A DNA stretch of 64,000 bases, from positions 903,599-967,598 of the forward strand of contig JAUIFF010000001.1 in assembly GCA_030429545.1 (NCBI GenBank), given 5' to 3'. The notes beneath the pieces were generated by a model. The model worked only from the letters and a program-made list of their open reading frames with translations, had not been told where the DNA came from and searched no databases. Shown piece after piece: positions 26,275-36,447 of the stretch (positions are counted from its first letter, which is position 1; every line of letters begins with the position of its first letter). The translations under genes and the position numbers were made by a program. The DNA is from Polyangia bacterium. GTDB taxonomy: Bacteria; Myxococcota_A; Polyangia; Nannocystales; Nannocystaceae.

Positions 26275-27321
26275 ATGTCTGGAGCGCTGCGTTTGGTCCT
26301 GATTGGTCTGCTTCTCGTGATTGGTTGCCTGACCTCTGGGCCCGTAACGAATGCGCATACACAATTAAAAATCGTGGTGGGGCGCCTGAGCGGCGAGCAG
26401 GTGGCGAGCCTGCAAAAAGCAGTACCCGAAGCCCGGTTGGTCGCGGTTGCCTCGGCCGACGATGCACTCGCGCACATAGAAGATGCAGATGCACTGATTG
26501 GTATCGCCAGCGAACCGTTGGTTAAAAAGGGCAAGCGCCTGCGCTGGATTCAGGTGCTGAGTGCGGGGGTCGATCGCTACGGTTTTGCAGCCTTACGCGA
26601 AAGCGAGATTGTGTTGACCAACGCCAAGATTATTCAGGGCCCAAATGTCGCCGATCAGGCGATGGCCCTGTTGCTGGCCCTCACCCGGCAGGTCCACCGC
26701 GCCGTCGAGCTCGGGCCCAAACACGGCTGGCGGGCTACCCGTGAGAAGTTGCGCCAGGGCAAGACCATCGAGTTGGCTGACAAACTGGCGCTGGTGGTTG
26801 GCTATGGAGGGATCGGCTCGGCGATCGCGGATCGAGCCCACGGCTTCGGCATGCGGGTCGAGGCCGTCAATCGCTCGCTCGACAAGCCGCACCCAAAGTG
26901 GCTCAAGCTCCATCCAAGTTCGGCACTGTTGCAGGTGTTACCCCGTGCCGATGTTGTGATTTTAGCGGTGCCGCTGACGGCTGAAACCACCAAGATGTTT
27001 GGTGCAGAGGCGTTTGCCGCGATGAAAGACGGTAGTTACCTCATCAACATTGCCCGCGGAAAAGTTGTGGATACACAGGCTCTGGTGGCGGCTCTCAAGT
27101 CGGGCAAGCTTGCGGGGGCTGGCCTCGACGTGACCGAGCCGGAACCGTTGCCAGATGACCACCCGCTGTGGACGCTTGAAAATGTGGTTGTCACCCCGCA
27201 CATGGGGGGCACATCAGACCGCGTTGCCAGTCGCCGGATGGAGCTGGTACGCGAAAATTTGCGGGCGTTTGTCGACGGCAAGCCACTGCGCAACGTCGTC
27301 GACAAACAGCGTGGGTACTGA
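26275..27321 (+). CDS. D-2-hydroxyacid dehydrogenase with a lipoprotein-like signal
   Basis: The 348-residue protein is from the ATG at 26275 with CGAGGCG just upstream; a GTG at 26254 is the alternative. A hydrophobic N-terminus ends in VIGC (Cys18), which fits a lipobox, followed by a normal D-2-hydroxyacid dehydrogenase. The NAD-binding motif is VGYGGIGSA, and the catalytic Arg, Glu and His lie in INIARGKVVD, DVTEPEPLP and TPHMGG. Family members reduce 2-oxo acids in the cytoplasm and have no signal. If exported, NAD would be scarce, so the protein may be tail-in at the membrane or the signal may be an artefact of the start. The motif is present in full, so the enzyme looks active. Confidence 0.9.
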   Translation: MSGALRLVLIGLLLVIGCLTSGPVTNAHTQLKIVVGRLSGEQVASLQKAVPEARLVAVASADDALAHIEDADALIGIASEPLVKKGKRLRWIQVLSAGVDRYGFAALRESEIVLTNAKIIQGPNVADQAMALLLALTRQVHRAVELGPKHGWRATREKLRQGKTIELADKLALVVGYGGIGSAIADRAHGFGMRVEAVNRSLDKPHPKWLKLHPSSALLQVLPRADVVILAVPLTAETTKMFGAEAFAAMKDGSYLINIARGKVVDTQALVAALKSGKLAGAGLDVTEPEPLPDDHPLWTLENVVVTPHMGGTSDRVASRRMELVRENLRAFVDGKPLRNVVDKQRGY

Positions 27322-27336
27322 CCAGTTCGGGCTGTG

Positions 27337-28977
27337 TTAGTTGCCCGAGCCGATTGCGAGGTAGCGAACCGTGGGGTCGCCCATGGTCGGCGGACGGTCG
27401 TAGTAGGCGATATGGATGTTGCCACCAGAGTCGAGAACCGCTGTCATCCGCATGGGGAACACATCCTGGGCGACAACGGCCTCGCCAACGCCATCTTCGG
27501 TTGGCCAACCCACCCTTAGCTCTGACGTGCTCTCGTCGCTGTCGAGTGTCCAAAAACACATGGGAAACGGCATGTCGACACACTCGGCCACCAGGGTTCC
27601 CTTGTGGTTGAGTTGTAGGTACAAAAACCTGACATCGCCGCCATGGCTCGAGACGATCTCGAGCGGTTGGTAGCGGATGTAGTCGTAGTTGCAGCTGTCG
27701 CCCGGGCCGTTGGGCTCTTGAAAGCAGGTTTGGTCGCTGTCGGGGTCCTCGGCCGCGACCTCACGGACGTTCCAATCTTTGACCCCTTCGCGGCTAGCCA
27801 GCAAAATCTTGTGATGGCCCTGGGGGGCGGTGCGATCTGCGAGCAGCACCCACGGTTGGGTTGGCAGGTCGAGCCCCATGGGCGGAATCACGGTGAGGGC
27901 CTGCTCGCGGACTTCGAGCACGTTGGAGACGAGGGGGGCGACCAGTTCCGGTGGCTCCGGTGGGGCTTCCCAGTAGAGTTCCCAGGTGCCCTCAATAGAT
28001 GTCCAGTAGGTCATGTGGCCGCTGGCATTGAGTTCGTCGACACCGAGGGCGACGTCCTGGGCCTGCGACCCGACCGCGGTGAGGAAGTTCCACGAGTCGG
28101 TGTATGTACCAATTCTCGGCTCGCCCGCGGCCGACCACATCGCCGTGTGCAGGTTGCCGGTGGTGTCTCGACCCAGGCCCTGGGCACGGCTGTGGTTCAT
28201 CGAGTTTTGACTGGCGAGTTCCGACCACTGGCCGTCAATGCGCCGCCACAACGACACGCCAAACGCCCCGTCGTCGACCTGGGCAACCGCACTGTCGTCG
28301 GCGGGATCGATGGTCAGGCCACAGGTGGCGACATCCATCGGCGTGTCTTCGGTTTCCCATGTATCTACACCTGTGCGCTGGGCGTAGAACCCGTGGTACC
28401 CACCCACAGCCACCGAGTAGAGCACATGTGGGCTGCAGGAGCTGTCGAGGGCGATCGCCGGTGAGTCGTTGCGGAAGTTTTGGTCGGGGCTGACAAACTC
28501 GTCGCGCAGGACCTGGCACGGGTCCTGTTCGGGTCCACACAGCGGGCCTTCGTAGGGAAGATCGATGTCGAGGCAGGAGCTCGGGTCAATGTCGGTGTCG
28601 GTCCCAGAGTCGGTCGGATCGGTATCAGACTCAGACTCTGAAGGGTCTGTGGTGTCCGACTCGGTGCCTGTGTCGGTTGTCGGGTCCTCGGTTGTCTCTG
28701 TTGTTTCTGTGTCTGTTTGGCTCGAGTCGGTGTCGGAACTGCTCGAATCACTGTCGGTCATGGTCCCCGCCTCGGAGTCGCTAGTCGTCGGCGTTGTGGT
28801 GGTGGGGCCGGCAGTGGTCGGCTCAGTCTCCGAGCTCGTGTCGGAGTCTGAAGTTGCCTCCGAATCTGAATCGGTTGCAGATGCACTGGTTTGCCCACCC
28901 CCGCCGCAGCCGATAGCTGGGCTAGTGAGTGATGCAAGCGTAAGGGTTAGGATACAGGGGCTTAGGTAGGTTTTCAT
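27337..28977 (-). CDS. Large lipoprotein with Ser/Thr/Asp linker
   Basis: The protein starts at the ATG at 28977 with GGAG nine bases upstream. Its signal is SPCILTLTLASLTSPAIGC (Cys24). A linker of about 110 residues is made almost only of Ser, Thr, Asp, Glu and Pro (DSDSEATSDSDTSSE and similar). The globular part (about 380 residues) has sugar- or propeller-like features (SPHVLYSVAVGGYHGFY, GNIHIAYYDR, Cys pairs CGLTI and CNYDY). No family is recognised. It is convergent with the dehydrogenase gene (15 bp) and follows the lipoprotein gene at 29082 on the same strand (about 100 bp). Confidence 0.85.
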   Translation of the reverse strand: MKTYLSPCILTLTLASLTSPAIGCGGGGQTSASATDSDSEATSDSDTSSETEPTTAGPTTTTPTTSDSEAGTMTDSDSSSSDTDSSQTDTETTETTEDPTTDTGTESDTTDPSESESDTDPTDSGTDTDIDPSSCLDIDLPYEGPLCGPEQDPCQVLRDEFVSPDQNFRNDSPAIALDSSCSPHVLYSVAVGGYHGFYAQRTGVDTWETEDTPMDVATCGLTIDPADDSAVAQVDDGAFGVSLWRRIDGQWSELASQNSMNHSRAQGLGRDTTGNLHTAMWSAAGEPRIGTYTDSWNFLTAVGSQAQDVALGVDELNASGHMTYWTSIEGTWELYWEAPPEPPELVAPLVSNVLEVREQALTVIPPMGLDLPTQPWVLLADRTAPQGHHKILLASREGVKDWNVREVAAEDPDSDQTCFQEPNGPGDSCNYDYIRYQPLEIVSSHGGDVRFLYLQLNHKGTLVAECVDMPFPMCFWTLDSDESTSELRVGWPTEDGVGEAVVAQDVFPMRMTAVLDSGGNIHIAYYDRPPTMGDPTVRYLAIGSGN

Positions 28978-29081
28978 GGAGAGCTCCGGGTTTGGACAGC
29001 CCAAAGTTAGAGTTCACGAACTCGTGAACTGCGGTAGTTTACCGATTCCGCTGCGGGGACGGAGGTTTTTGGTACGCGGTG

Positions 29082-30527
29082 CTAGAGGTCTGAGACCGCG
29101 GTGGCGGGTAGGCGGACGGCCCACAGGCCGGTGCGCGGCGAAGAGCCGGCAGACACCTGGTAGACCAACGTGTCGGGAAGGACATCAGCCTGCCACGACC
29201 AGATCAACGGCAGCACATCACTGTCGACATAGGTGCCGCCTCCCGTTGCGAGATCGAGGATAAACAGGTCCCCAAGCAATTCCCCGTAGAGATCTTCAAA
29301 GTCGTCGAAGCGCTGGTTGAGGACTGTGGCAAGGCGGTCGCCCGGTAGGTGGCGATAGCCTCGACCAACTTCGGCCGAGACTTCGACCGGAGGGGACCCA
29401 TCGAGTTCGACCCGGTAGAGGACTCCACTCAAAAGCCCATATTCGTCGCCAAAGATCACCTCGAGGTAGTTTTCGCGGCGCAGCGGGGAGTAATAGGCGT
29501 AGGCGTCGTTGAGCAGGAGGAGGTCCGTCCGTGCACCGGATTGGGGGTCCCACACGAATTCCCGGATGTGGCCCAAAAACGAGTCGCGCAGCCACAGACG
29601 ATTGTCGGCGAAGAATCCAAACACATCGTCGTGTGGGGGAATTTCGATATCTGTACCTTCGACCATGTCGATGAGGTAGTTTTCAGTCGCAGTCGTCGTA
29701 AATGTGCTGAGGACAAGGTATCGGCCGTTGGGGCTGGTATGGAACCCCGAAGCTGATAATGTTGTATACTCAAACGGTATGGTGACGTCGGTCGCGGTGT
29801 CGCGGACCCACAGGGTGCTATTTGAGCAGTCGCTGTTAATACATGTTTCAAAGACCATGCGCTCACGTGTGAACACCAAAAAGTCGAGAACGTCGTCGGC
29901 AACTTCAACAGTGGTCTCATTGGTCGTGGGGTCAAAGCGCAGGAGCTCTCGGTTGCTGCCAACCCCGTAGAGCAGCCCGGTGCGGCGGTCGTAAAAAGGC
30001 TGCTGGAGGGTAGGGGGGGTGAGCGGCGACGGGAGCGGGTTGTCGGCGAGAATCTCGGCGAAAACGAGGGGGTTGCTGTAGCCGGGATCATCCGAGTCGG
30101 CCCACACAACCGCGAGGCCGCGCTCGTCGTCGATCGCAAACTCGCAACCTGCGGAACTCGCCAGCGGGGTGCGTTCGTCAGTTGCGATGTCGAGGCGAAA
30201 CACGTTGCCGTTGAAGTCACAGGCGACAAACGCTGATTCGCCAACAGGTTTGATCGCTACGATATTGTCGGCGGCGGGTTGCCGGTCTTCGCCACAAAGA
30301 TCGGTGGTGACCAGTGCCGAGGCCGTGCGACCGGGCTCGTAAACTTGGTACGCAAGTCGTTCACCACGGCGCCAGGCGACGGCGTCACTACCCGAGGTGA
30401 GTGCGAGTAACTGAAAAGGTGTATCTACATCACAAACCTGTGATGTCTGTCCCTGACAGCTGAGGACGATGCTCAACCCAAAAAGGGCAAGCCAAGCGTG
30501 GTGCGTTGCCTTCAACTCCACCAGCAT
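29082..30527 (-). CDS. Propeller-like lipoprotein
   Basis: The 481-residue protein from the ATG at 30527 has a signal ALFGLSIVLSC (Cys24) and no acidic linker. The mature part contains repeated strands ending in FRLD, LLRFDP, LWVRD and LYRVELDG, the pattern of a WD/TolB-like propeller (for example NGNVFRLDIATDERTPL). Three Cys pairs are seen (CDVD/LCGED, CDFNG/GCEF, CINSDC). Its partner is unknown. An in-frame ATG at 30566 would lengthen the N-region by 13 residues and weaken the signal. It is part of a run of minus-strand exported-protein genes with the ones at 27337 and 30607. Confidence 0.85.
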   Translation of the reverse strand: MLVELKATHHAWLALFGLSIVLSCQGQTSQVCDVDTPFQLLALTSGSDAVAWRRGERLAYQVYEPGRTASALVTTDLCGEDRQPAADNIVAIKPVGESAFVACDFNGNVFRLDIATDERTPLASSAGCEFAIDDERGLAVVWADSDDPGYSNPLVFAEILADNPLPSPLTPPTLQQPFYDRRTGLLYGVGSNRELLRFDPTTNETTVEVADDVLDFLVFTRERMVFETCINSDCSNSTLWVRDTATDVTIPFEYTTLSASGFHTSPNGRYLVLSTFTTTATENYLIDMVEGTDIEIPPHDDVFGFFADNRLWLRDSFLGHIREFVWDPQSGARTDLLLLNDAYAYYSPLRRENYLEVIFGDEYGLLSGVLYRVELDGSPPVEVSAEVGRGYRHLPGDRLATVLNQRFDDFEDLYGELLGDLFILDLATGGGTYVDSDVLPLIWSWQADVLPDTLVYQVSAGSSPRTGLWAVRLPATAVSDL

Positions 30528-30606
30528 AGCAAGGCCAGACTCAGGGCCGAAATGAAGCTTGTACACTCGCCGGCCGGCCGACTTGCGAATGTGTCCGGTC
30601 GCGCTG

Positions 30607-31431
30607 TTACGGGACTGCGCGAATCATCGGCCGGGTAGCCCGCGCGGCAGCTCGCTCGTTGCGGATGTCGCGAAAAACCAACCCCTGCGGATCCTTGTCG
30701 CCATGCACCCGTAGCCAGGCATCGAGGCTCGGTTGGCGTTGGGGGTTGAGCATGTTTTTGATGCCGGCGATCACCCGGGTCGAGTCGTCGGGAGAGATCA
30801 GCGATTGATCGATCGATTCGATGACTTCGGGCGATTTGTGGCGGCAGTCCTCGCGAAATTCGAGCCAGCCACTCGCCGTAAATTCGACCGCGGAGTTGGC
30901 GTGGTCGGCGGCGAGCCGGGCCAGGGTTGTGTAGTCCTCGCGGCGAATGAGGTCGCGCATGAACGGTTCGATCAGGCGGTAGACGTCGGGCCGGATCGCC
31001 ATCATCTCGTAACATGGCTCAAAGAACAGCCAGTCGTCATCTTCCTCGACAAAGAACACGCCGATCAGGCCCGAGGCCAGCGGCAACGCATAGGTGAGGT
31101 TGGTAAGACCGTGGGCGATGGGGGTCCAGATGTCGTGGGTTTCATGGCGCCACAGGGTGTTGACGAGTGTCGACAGCTTGTCTGGTGCAACCGCCATTCG
31201 GGCCAGCCGCCGCTGGTGGTCGATCAACGGTTGGTAGGCCTCGGACTGTTCAAACAAAAGTCGCCACTCGCCGCTGAGGAGTTCGAGCTTGACGAAGGCG
31301 TTCCCGAACAGGTCGATGAGACTGGTCCGCGGAGCGCTTGTGAGACCCTCGAGGAGGCTGGGCTCAACTTCGAGGTAACGCTCGGAGCGGACGAGGTAGG
31401 CGTGGCAGCGCAAGGGACCAGAGGCTACCAA
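30607..31431 (-). CDS. Hypothetical protein
   Basis: A 274-residue soluble protein that is not recognised. It has no signal peptide or strong membrane helix, except a moderately hydrophobic stretch (ALPLASGLIGVFFVEEDD). The N-terminal half looks beta-rich (VRSERYLEVEPSLL), the C-terminal half helical (PEVIESIDQSLISPDDSTRV, about 205-225). Codon bias is that of the surrounding genes, which supports a real gene. It is divergent from the phosphatase gene at 31674, with 242 bp between them. Confidence 0.75.
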   Translation of the reverse strand: MVASGPLRCHAYLVRSERYLEVEPSLLEGLTSAPRTSLIDLFGNAFVKLELLSGEWRLLFEQSEAYQPLIDHQRRLARMAVAPDKLSTLVNTLWRHETHDIWTPIAHGLTNLTYALPLASGLIGVFFVEEDDDWLFFEPCYEMMAIRPDVYRLIEPFMRDLIRREDYTTLARLAADHANSAVEFTASGWLEFREDCRHKSPEVIESIDQSLISPDDSTRVIAGIKNMLNPQRQPSLDAWLRVHGDKDPQGLVFRDIRNERAAARATRPMIRAVP

Positions 31432-31673
31432 AAAGTCCTACGTCGACTCCACCGGTTCCGCGGGTGTGGAAGTCACCCAAACGGGCAAAATCGCGGGTCT
31501 GCTGGCGGATGTCAGCTGACACACAAATGTTGCCCGTGGCGCGCAACCGGTGCCGACGTGCGCTTTCGTCGCCGGATCGCCCTGTCAACGCTGGTATGAT
31601 GCCTGCCTGTCCGCCCATATGGCGGCCCCAGTCGTACGGACTCGGGACAACGACATCCAACATTGGTGCATCG

Positions 31674-33353
31674 ATGATCAAGCTCAACTCGGATCCGGGC
31701 GTCGCAGAACAACAGATCGAGGCGATCATTTACTACCTGACCGCCTGTGGCTACATCGACAGTGAGTTCGATCTGACCGAGAAGGCGTTTGTCCGTGCCT
31801 ACCTGCGCAAGCTCGTCACGGCCCGGATCGATGAACTCGGACCGATGGAGGCCGAGCTTCGCTACGAACGCATCGAACAGCTGCATGAGCACTATCTCGA
31901 ACGCTTTCAAGAGATCGATCGCGATGTGAAGGGGCTTTTTACCGAGGCCGTCGCCGACGGTGAGGAGCCCCGCGAGTTTGTGTTGGGCAAGCTCAAGCTG
32001 CGCTGCTTCGAGTTGTTTCGCCAGCTCAACGACTTCAACCGCGAAGAGTTGCTGCAGGTGGTCGACGACTTTATCGAGGCCGACGGCAAGGTCCACCCGG
32101 CCGAAGTTGAATTTCGCAACGAGCTCGCCGACCTCTTGGGTGCCGAGATCATCCTCGACGACAGCGCGCTGGTGGGTGTGGGGATCGAACTGCAGGGGCC
32201 GATCACCCTGCGCCCGGCCGCCGACAACCATCCATTTTTTGAGAAGTTTGAGCACCATTACTCGGCCGATCCCGAGCGGATCCGTCGGCAGATGAGCCTC
32301 GACCTCAAACTGCTCGAGCGGGCCTCGGCCGAGTTTGATCGCCAGCGCAAGGCCGGCAAGGGGCGGCTTTCGGGCCGGGAGTCGGTGGCTGAGTTCGACG
32401 ACGGCGAACGCTTTTTAGACGATCATGTGTATGTTCAACGAACCCAGCCGGGGCGGGACTACGAGCTGATCATCCTCGGCGATCTCCACGGCTGCTACAG
32501 CTGTTTGAAGGCCGCGATTCAGCAGTCGAACTTTATGGAGAAGGTCCGGCGGTTTCGCGCCGATCCGCAAAATAACCCCGACGTCCGTCTGGTGCTCCTA
32601 GGCGACTACATCGACCGCGGACGGTTTAGCTACAACGGGGTGTTGCGCACGGTCCTCAACCTGTTTTTGACCGTGCCCGACCACGTGTACGTTTTGCGGG
32701 GCAACCACGAGTACTACATCGAGTACAAGGGCAAGGTTTATGGTGGGGTGCGCCCGGCCGAGGCGATCAACACGTTGTCGCCGTTGCTCCCGGGCGATGT
32801 GTTTGCCCGCTACCTCGACTTTTTTGAGGGCATGCCCAACATGCTGCTGTTCGACCAGCTTTTGTGTGTACATGCAGGGATTCCGCGGGACGCCCTGGTG
32901 CGCGACCGCTGGACCGATCTTTCGACCCTCAACGACCCCGAAGTTCGGTTTCAGATGTTGTGGAGCGACCCGAGCTCGGCCGACTTTGTCCCCGACAATC
33001 TCCAAAAAGCGAGCGCGCGGTTTGCCTTTGGTCGCAACCAGTTTCGCAAGTTCATGTCGCAGATCGGTTGCAACACGCTGATTCGCGGTCACGAGAAGGT
33101 CAACAAGGGCTTTCGCAGTGTCTACGGCGACGACGACTTCCGCCTGTTCACCGTATTTTCGGCTGGCGGGGCGGCCAACGACGACATCCCGACCGACAGC
33201 AACTATCGCGATGTCCGGCCGATGGCACTGACGATTTACACCCGCGATGGTGAGCCGCGTGCCGTGCCCTGGGCGATCGACTATCGCCGCTACCAGGAGC
33301 CCGAGCTCAACGGGTTTTTCCGCAGCCAACCCGAAGTCGATATCTCGACCTAG
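31674..33353 (+). CDS. PPP-family Ser/Thr protein phosphatase with N-terminal helical domain
   Basis: The 559-residue protein from the ATG at 31674 has the PPP metal-site motifs GDLHGCY (about 269), GDYIDRG (about 310) and GNHEYY (about 343). The later His residues lie in CVHAGIP and RGHEKV. This is the phosphatase core of bacterial and eukaryotic PP1/PP2A-like enzymes. The first 240 residues are helical and acidic (FVRAYLRKLVTARIDELGP, VVDDFIEADGKVHPAEVEF) and resemble TerB-like helical bundles; a regulatory role is inferred. No membrane helix is seen. Myxobacteria have many Ser/Thr kinases, so a matching phosphatase is expected. The palindrome TGTACATGCA (32867) encodes part of VHAGIP. Confidence 0.93.
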   Translation: MIKLNSDPGVAEQQIEAIIYYLTACGYIDSEFDLTEKAFVRAYLRKLVTARIDELGPMEAELRYERIEQLHEHYLERFQEIDRDVKGLFTEAVADGEEPREFVLGKLKLRCFELFRQLNDFNREELLQVVDDFIEADGKVHPAEVEFRNELADLLGAEIILDDSALVGVGIELQGPITLRPAADNHPFFEKFEHHYSADPERIRRQMSLDLKLLERASAEFDRQRKAGKGRLSGRESVAEFDDGERFLDDHVYVQRTQPGRDYELIILGDLHGCYSCLKAAIQQSNFMEKVRRFRADPQNNPDVRLVLLGDYIDRGRFSYNGVLRTVLNLFLTVPDHVYVLRGNHEYYIEYKGKVYGGVRPAEAINTLSPLLPGDVFARYLDFFEGMPNMLLFDQLLCVHAGIPRDALVRDRWTDLSTLNDPEVRFQMLWSDPSSADFVPDNLQKASARFAFGRNQFRKFMSQIGCNTLIRGHEKVNKGFRSVYGDDDFRLFTVFSAGGAANDDIPTDSNYRDVRPMALTIYTRDGEPRAVPWAIDYRRYQEPELNGFFRSQPEVDIST

Positions 33354-33522
33354 GCGCGGTGAAACAGGACGATTCGCTCGCGGCATTTTCGCGGTGTGCA
33401 AGCATTTGCGTGTGCCTGCGCATGCAAGTTGGTGGGTGACTGCATGGTTGAAGCTTGCGGCTGTCGACACCGGTACGCCATGATGCTCACACGGTGCAAA
33501 ACACTGGGAAGCAGCGGATCCC

Positions 33523-34473
33523 ATGAAAGTACTCGTCACAGGTGCTGGTGGTCAGGTAGGTCAGGACCTCATTGCGGCGCTTGCCGACCGCGGACACGTG
33601 GTCCATGGCAGCGACGTTGCCTCGCGTCCAATGGCGATGACGGCCCGCGACATTGCCTGGCACCACCTCGACGTCACCGACTTGTCGCAGGTGCGCCAGG
33701 TCCTCGGCAGGTTGCGACCCGATGTTGTGTTTCACCTCGCAGCCATCTTGAGTGCACGCGGCGAAGAGGACCCCGGCCTGACCTACGCGGTCAATCAGGG
33801 GGGCACCCACAACCTGTTGGAGGCATGCCGCGAGTACCGAATCCGCCAGCTGATGTTTACCAGTACGATCGCCGTGTTTGGTCCGGGATTGCCCGATCCG
33901 GTGCCCGACGATGTCTCGTTGCGGCCGCGGACGATGTACGGGGTGACCAAGGTCGCCGGTGAATTGCTCGGGGAGTACTACGCCGCCCGCTACGACCTCG
34001 ACTTTCGCGCGGTGCGGTTTCCCGGGCTTATCTCGGCCACGCTGCCCGGTGGCGGCACCTCAGACTACGCCCCGCTGATGTATGTCGAGTCCCTGCGCTG
34101 TGGCCGTTACGAAGCGTTTTGCCGACCCGAGGCCCGAATCCCGCTGATGTACATGCCCGATGGGATCCGTGCGCTCGTCGAGTTGGCCAATGCCCCGCGT
34201 GAGCGGCTAAAACGGTGTGTATACAATATTGCCGCATTCTCGCCGGCCGCCAGCGAGATTGCAGACTCGGTGCGTCGTGCCGTACCCGGTGCTGAAATCA
34301 CGTTTAAGCCCGATCCGATTCGCCAGTCGATCCTCGACTCCTGGCCCGACGCCCTCGACGATACCTGTGCGCGTGAGGACTGGGGCTGGCAACCCGAGTA
34401 TGACCTCGAAGCCATGACCGACGATTTGGTGCCGCAGATTCGCCAACTCATCGGTGTACAGGCAAGCAAGTAA
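33523..34473 (+). CDS. tdh: SDR-type L-threonine 3-dehydrogenase
   Basis: The 316-residue extended short-chain dehydrogenase has a Rossmann motif TGAGGQVG (6-13) and the catalytic Ser114, Tyr139 and Lys143 (FTST, MYGVTK). The overall match ([35 protein letters not shown]) is to the SDR form of threonine dehydrogenase known from Flavobacterium and animals, rather than to the zinc alcohol-dehydrogenase form of E. coli. It turns threonine into 2-amino-3-oxobutyrate. kbl follows 41 bp downstream and uses this product, which fixes the function well. The 168-bp leader region contains several TGCA-rich near-palindromes (33397-33427). Confidence 0.93.
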   Translation: MKVLVTGAGGQVGQDLIAALADRGHVVHGSDVASRPMAMTARDIAWHHLDVTDLSQVRQVLGRLRPDVVFHLAAILSARGEEDPGLTYAVNQGGTHNLLEACREYRIRQLMFTSTIAVFGPGLPDPVPDDVSLRPRTMYGVTKVAGELLGEYYAARYDLDFRAVRFPGLISATLPGGGTSDYAPLMYVESLRCGRYEAFCRPEARIPLMYMPDGIRALVELANAPRERLKRCVYNIAAFSPAASEIADSVRRAVPGAEITFKPDPIRQSILDSWPDALDDTCAREDWGWQPEYDLEAMTDDLVPQIRQLIGVQASK

Positions 34474-34514
34474 CGCCCGTCAAAATCAGGCCAAATCGGC
34501 CGCGAAAGGACGCC

Positions 34515-35711
34515 ATGTTCGAGCAAGCAAAAGCACACTACAGCCAAATTCTCAGCGAGATTCGTGAGGCTGGGTTGTATAAGCATGAGCGCATTATCGG
34601 CTCCCCCCAGGGGGCTGAAATTGCCGTTGGTTCACGCAAGGTTCTCAACTTTTGTGCCAACAACTACCTCGGCTTGTCGAGCCACCCCAAGGTTATCGAG
34701 GCCGCCCGTGCTGCCCTTGATGAGCGTGGTTACGGGATGTCGAGTGTGCGGTTTATCTGCGGCACCCACGACCGTCACCGCGAGCTCGAAGAGGTCCTGG
34801 CCAAATTTGTGGGGACCGACGATGCCATCCTCTACAGTTCTTGTTTTGATGCCAACGGCGGGCTGTTTGAGACCCTGCTGACCAAAGAAGACGCGATCAT
34901 CTCCGACTCGCTCAACCACGCCTCGATCATCGATGGCATTCGCCTGTGCAAGGCCCAGCGCCACCGATTTCCCAACGACGATCTCAACGCCCTCGAAGAC
35001 ACGCTCAAAGCTACCCAGGGGGCGCGGCTGCGCATGATCGCGACCGACGGGGTGTTTAGCATGGACGGCAACATTGCCCGCCTCGGGGCAATTTGCGACC
35101 TGGCCGAGAAGTACAGCGCGATGGTGATGGTCGACGACAGCCACGCCACCGGGTTTGTCGGCAAGACCGGGCGTGGCACGCCAGAGTTTCGCGATTGCAT
35201 CGGCCGGGTCGACATCATTACCTCGACCCTGGGCAAGGCGCTCGGTGGCGCTTCGGGTGGGTTTACGGCGGCCCGCAAGGAAATCGTCGAGGTCCTGCGC
35301 AACCGCTCGCGGCCGTACCTATTTAGCAACAGCTTGGCGCCCCCGATCGTCGCGGCTTCGCTCGCAGTGATGAAGATGCTCAATGCCACCACCGAGTTGC
35401 GCGACCAACTCGAGGCCAACACCACGCGCTTTCGCGAGGGCATGACCAAGGCTGGCTTTGCCATCAAACCTGGTGTGCACCCGATTGTGCCGATCATGCT
35501 CGGCGACGCCAAGTTGGCGGTGGATTTTGCCGCCAAATTGCTCGACGAGGACATCTATGTCATCGGCTTTTGCTACCCGGTTGTGCCCAAGGGGCAGGCG
35601 AGGATTCGCGTGCAGCTGTCGGCCAGCCACAGCGCTGCCCAGATCGATCGGGCAATCGCTGCATTTACAAAGATCGGCCAGCAGCTCGGCGTCATCGGCA
35701 GCGCGAGCTAG
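34515..35711 (+). CDS. kbl: Glycine C-acetyltransferase (2-amino-3-ketobutyrate CoA ligase)
   Basis: This 398-residue PLP enzyme cleaves 2-amino-3-oxobutyrate with CoA to glycine and acetyl-CoA. The Schiff-base lysine is Lys241 in [13 protein letters not shown]. The motifs [37 protein letters not shown] and the C-terminal [11 protein letters not shown] are family-typical. An AAAGGA site lies just before the ATG. It is the second gene of a threonine-degradation operon with tdh. Confidence 0.97.
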   Translation: MFEQAKAHYSQILSEIREAGLYKHERIIGSPQGAEIAVGSRKVLNFCANNYLGLSSHPKVIEAARAALDERGYGMSSVRFICGTHDRHRELEEVLAKFVGTDDAILYSSCFDANGGLFETLLTKEDAIISDSLNHASIIDGIRLCKAQRHRFPNDDLNALEDTLKATQGARLRMIATDGVFSMDGNIARLGAICDLAEKYSAMVMVDDSHATGFVGKTGRGTPEFRDCIGRVDIITSTLGKALGGASGGFTAARKEIVEVLRNRSRPYLFSNSLAPPIVAASLAVMKMLNATTELRDQLEANTTRFREGMTKAGFAIKPGVHPIVPIMLGDAKLAVDFAAKLLDEDIYVIGFCYPVVPKGQARIRVQLSASHSAAQIDRAIAAFTKIGQQLGVIGSAS

Positions 35712-35750
35712 TCTAGCGACGTCAACATCGTTGACAGTACAAACGAATTC

Positions 35751-35772
35751 GGGCCGGCCCATCGGTCGGCCC
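35751..35772. terminator. Hairpin between convergent genes
   Basis: GGGCCG (35751-35756) and CGGCCC (35767-35772) form a 6-bp GC stem with a 10-nt loop between the convergent kbl and membrane-protein genes. Neither side has a strong T-tract, so a bidirectional terminator is plausible but not certain. Confidence 0.45.
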
Positions 35773-35780
35773 GTCATCGT

Positions 35781-36170
35781 CTATTTACTCTTGGCGAGCC
35801 CGATCATCAACATCACGACGAACACGAGGAACGGGATGACGTAGGGGATGGCCGCGATTCCCCCGAGCTCAAAGTCGTTCCAGCCGATCATGACTTCACC
35901 AGCGGCCACCGAACCGGCGACCATGAGTGCACCGAGGGCCTCGGGCCAGTCGGTCTCGACCTTGAGCCCGACCCAAAAGACCACGATGCCGACCAGCGCA
36001 CCGATGCCAGGGAACATCCACGCGGGCATGTTGGCAATCGAGTCGACGCCCTCGGCCGCGAGCTCGGGATTTTCGAGCCAGACGTTGGCGAGGAGAACTC
36101 CGATGCCGAGAACGAAGGCCAAAATCAGCCAGGTCCACATCCGGGATTTACGCTGTCGTGTGTCGGTCAT
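35781..36170 (-). CDS. Small membrane protein with four predicted helices
   Basis: The 129-residue protein from the ATG at 36170 has hydrophobic helices at about 12-30 (MWTWLILAFVLGIGVLLANV), 50-68 (MFPGIGALVGIVVFWVGL), 75-95 and 103-125. The helices are short and the loops small. No family is recognised. An ATG at 36230 would add 20 residues without features. The gene is convergent with kbl and divergent from the kinase gene. Confidence 0.75.
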   Translation of the reverse strand: MTDTRQRKSRMWTWLILAFVLGIGVLLANVWLENPELAAEGVDSIANMPAWMFPGIGALVGIVVFWVGLKVETDWPEALGALMVAGSVAAGEVMIGWNDFELGGIAAIPYVIPFLVFVVMLMIGLAKSK

Positions 36171-36447
36171 ACGCACCCGGATCGTGACCCTATGCGTGGG
36201 TGCGATGCAAGTCTTTACCGGGGGTGACATCGCCCGCGGGGGGCGTAAGCAGCTTCAGCGTTCAGCACACGGTTTTTGGCGGCCGCCTAGTAGTCGGACG
36301 ACATACATGGCACGTACCACCGGCAAAGCCACGCCTGTGCGCGGAAATCGTTTGTTTTTTTAGACGTAGGACTTGCGGGCGCCGCCTAGGCGTGTTCTCG
36401 TGCATACACACGGGTTTGCCAATGCAGGCCCGTGGGCCCGACTTCAA

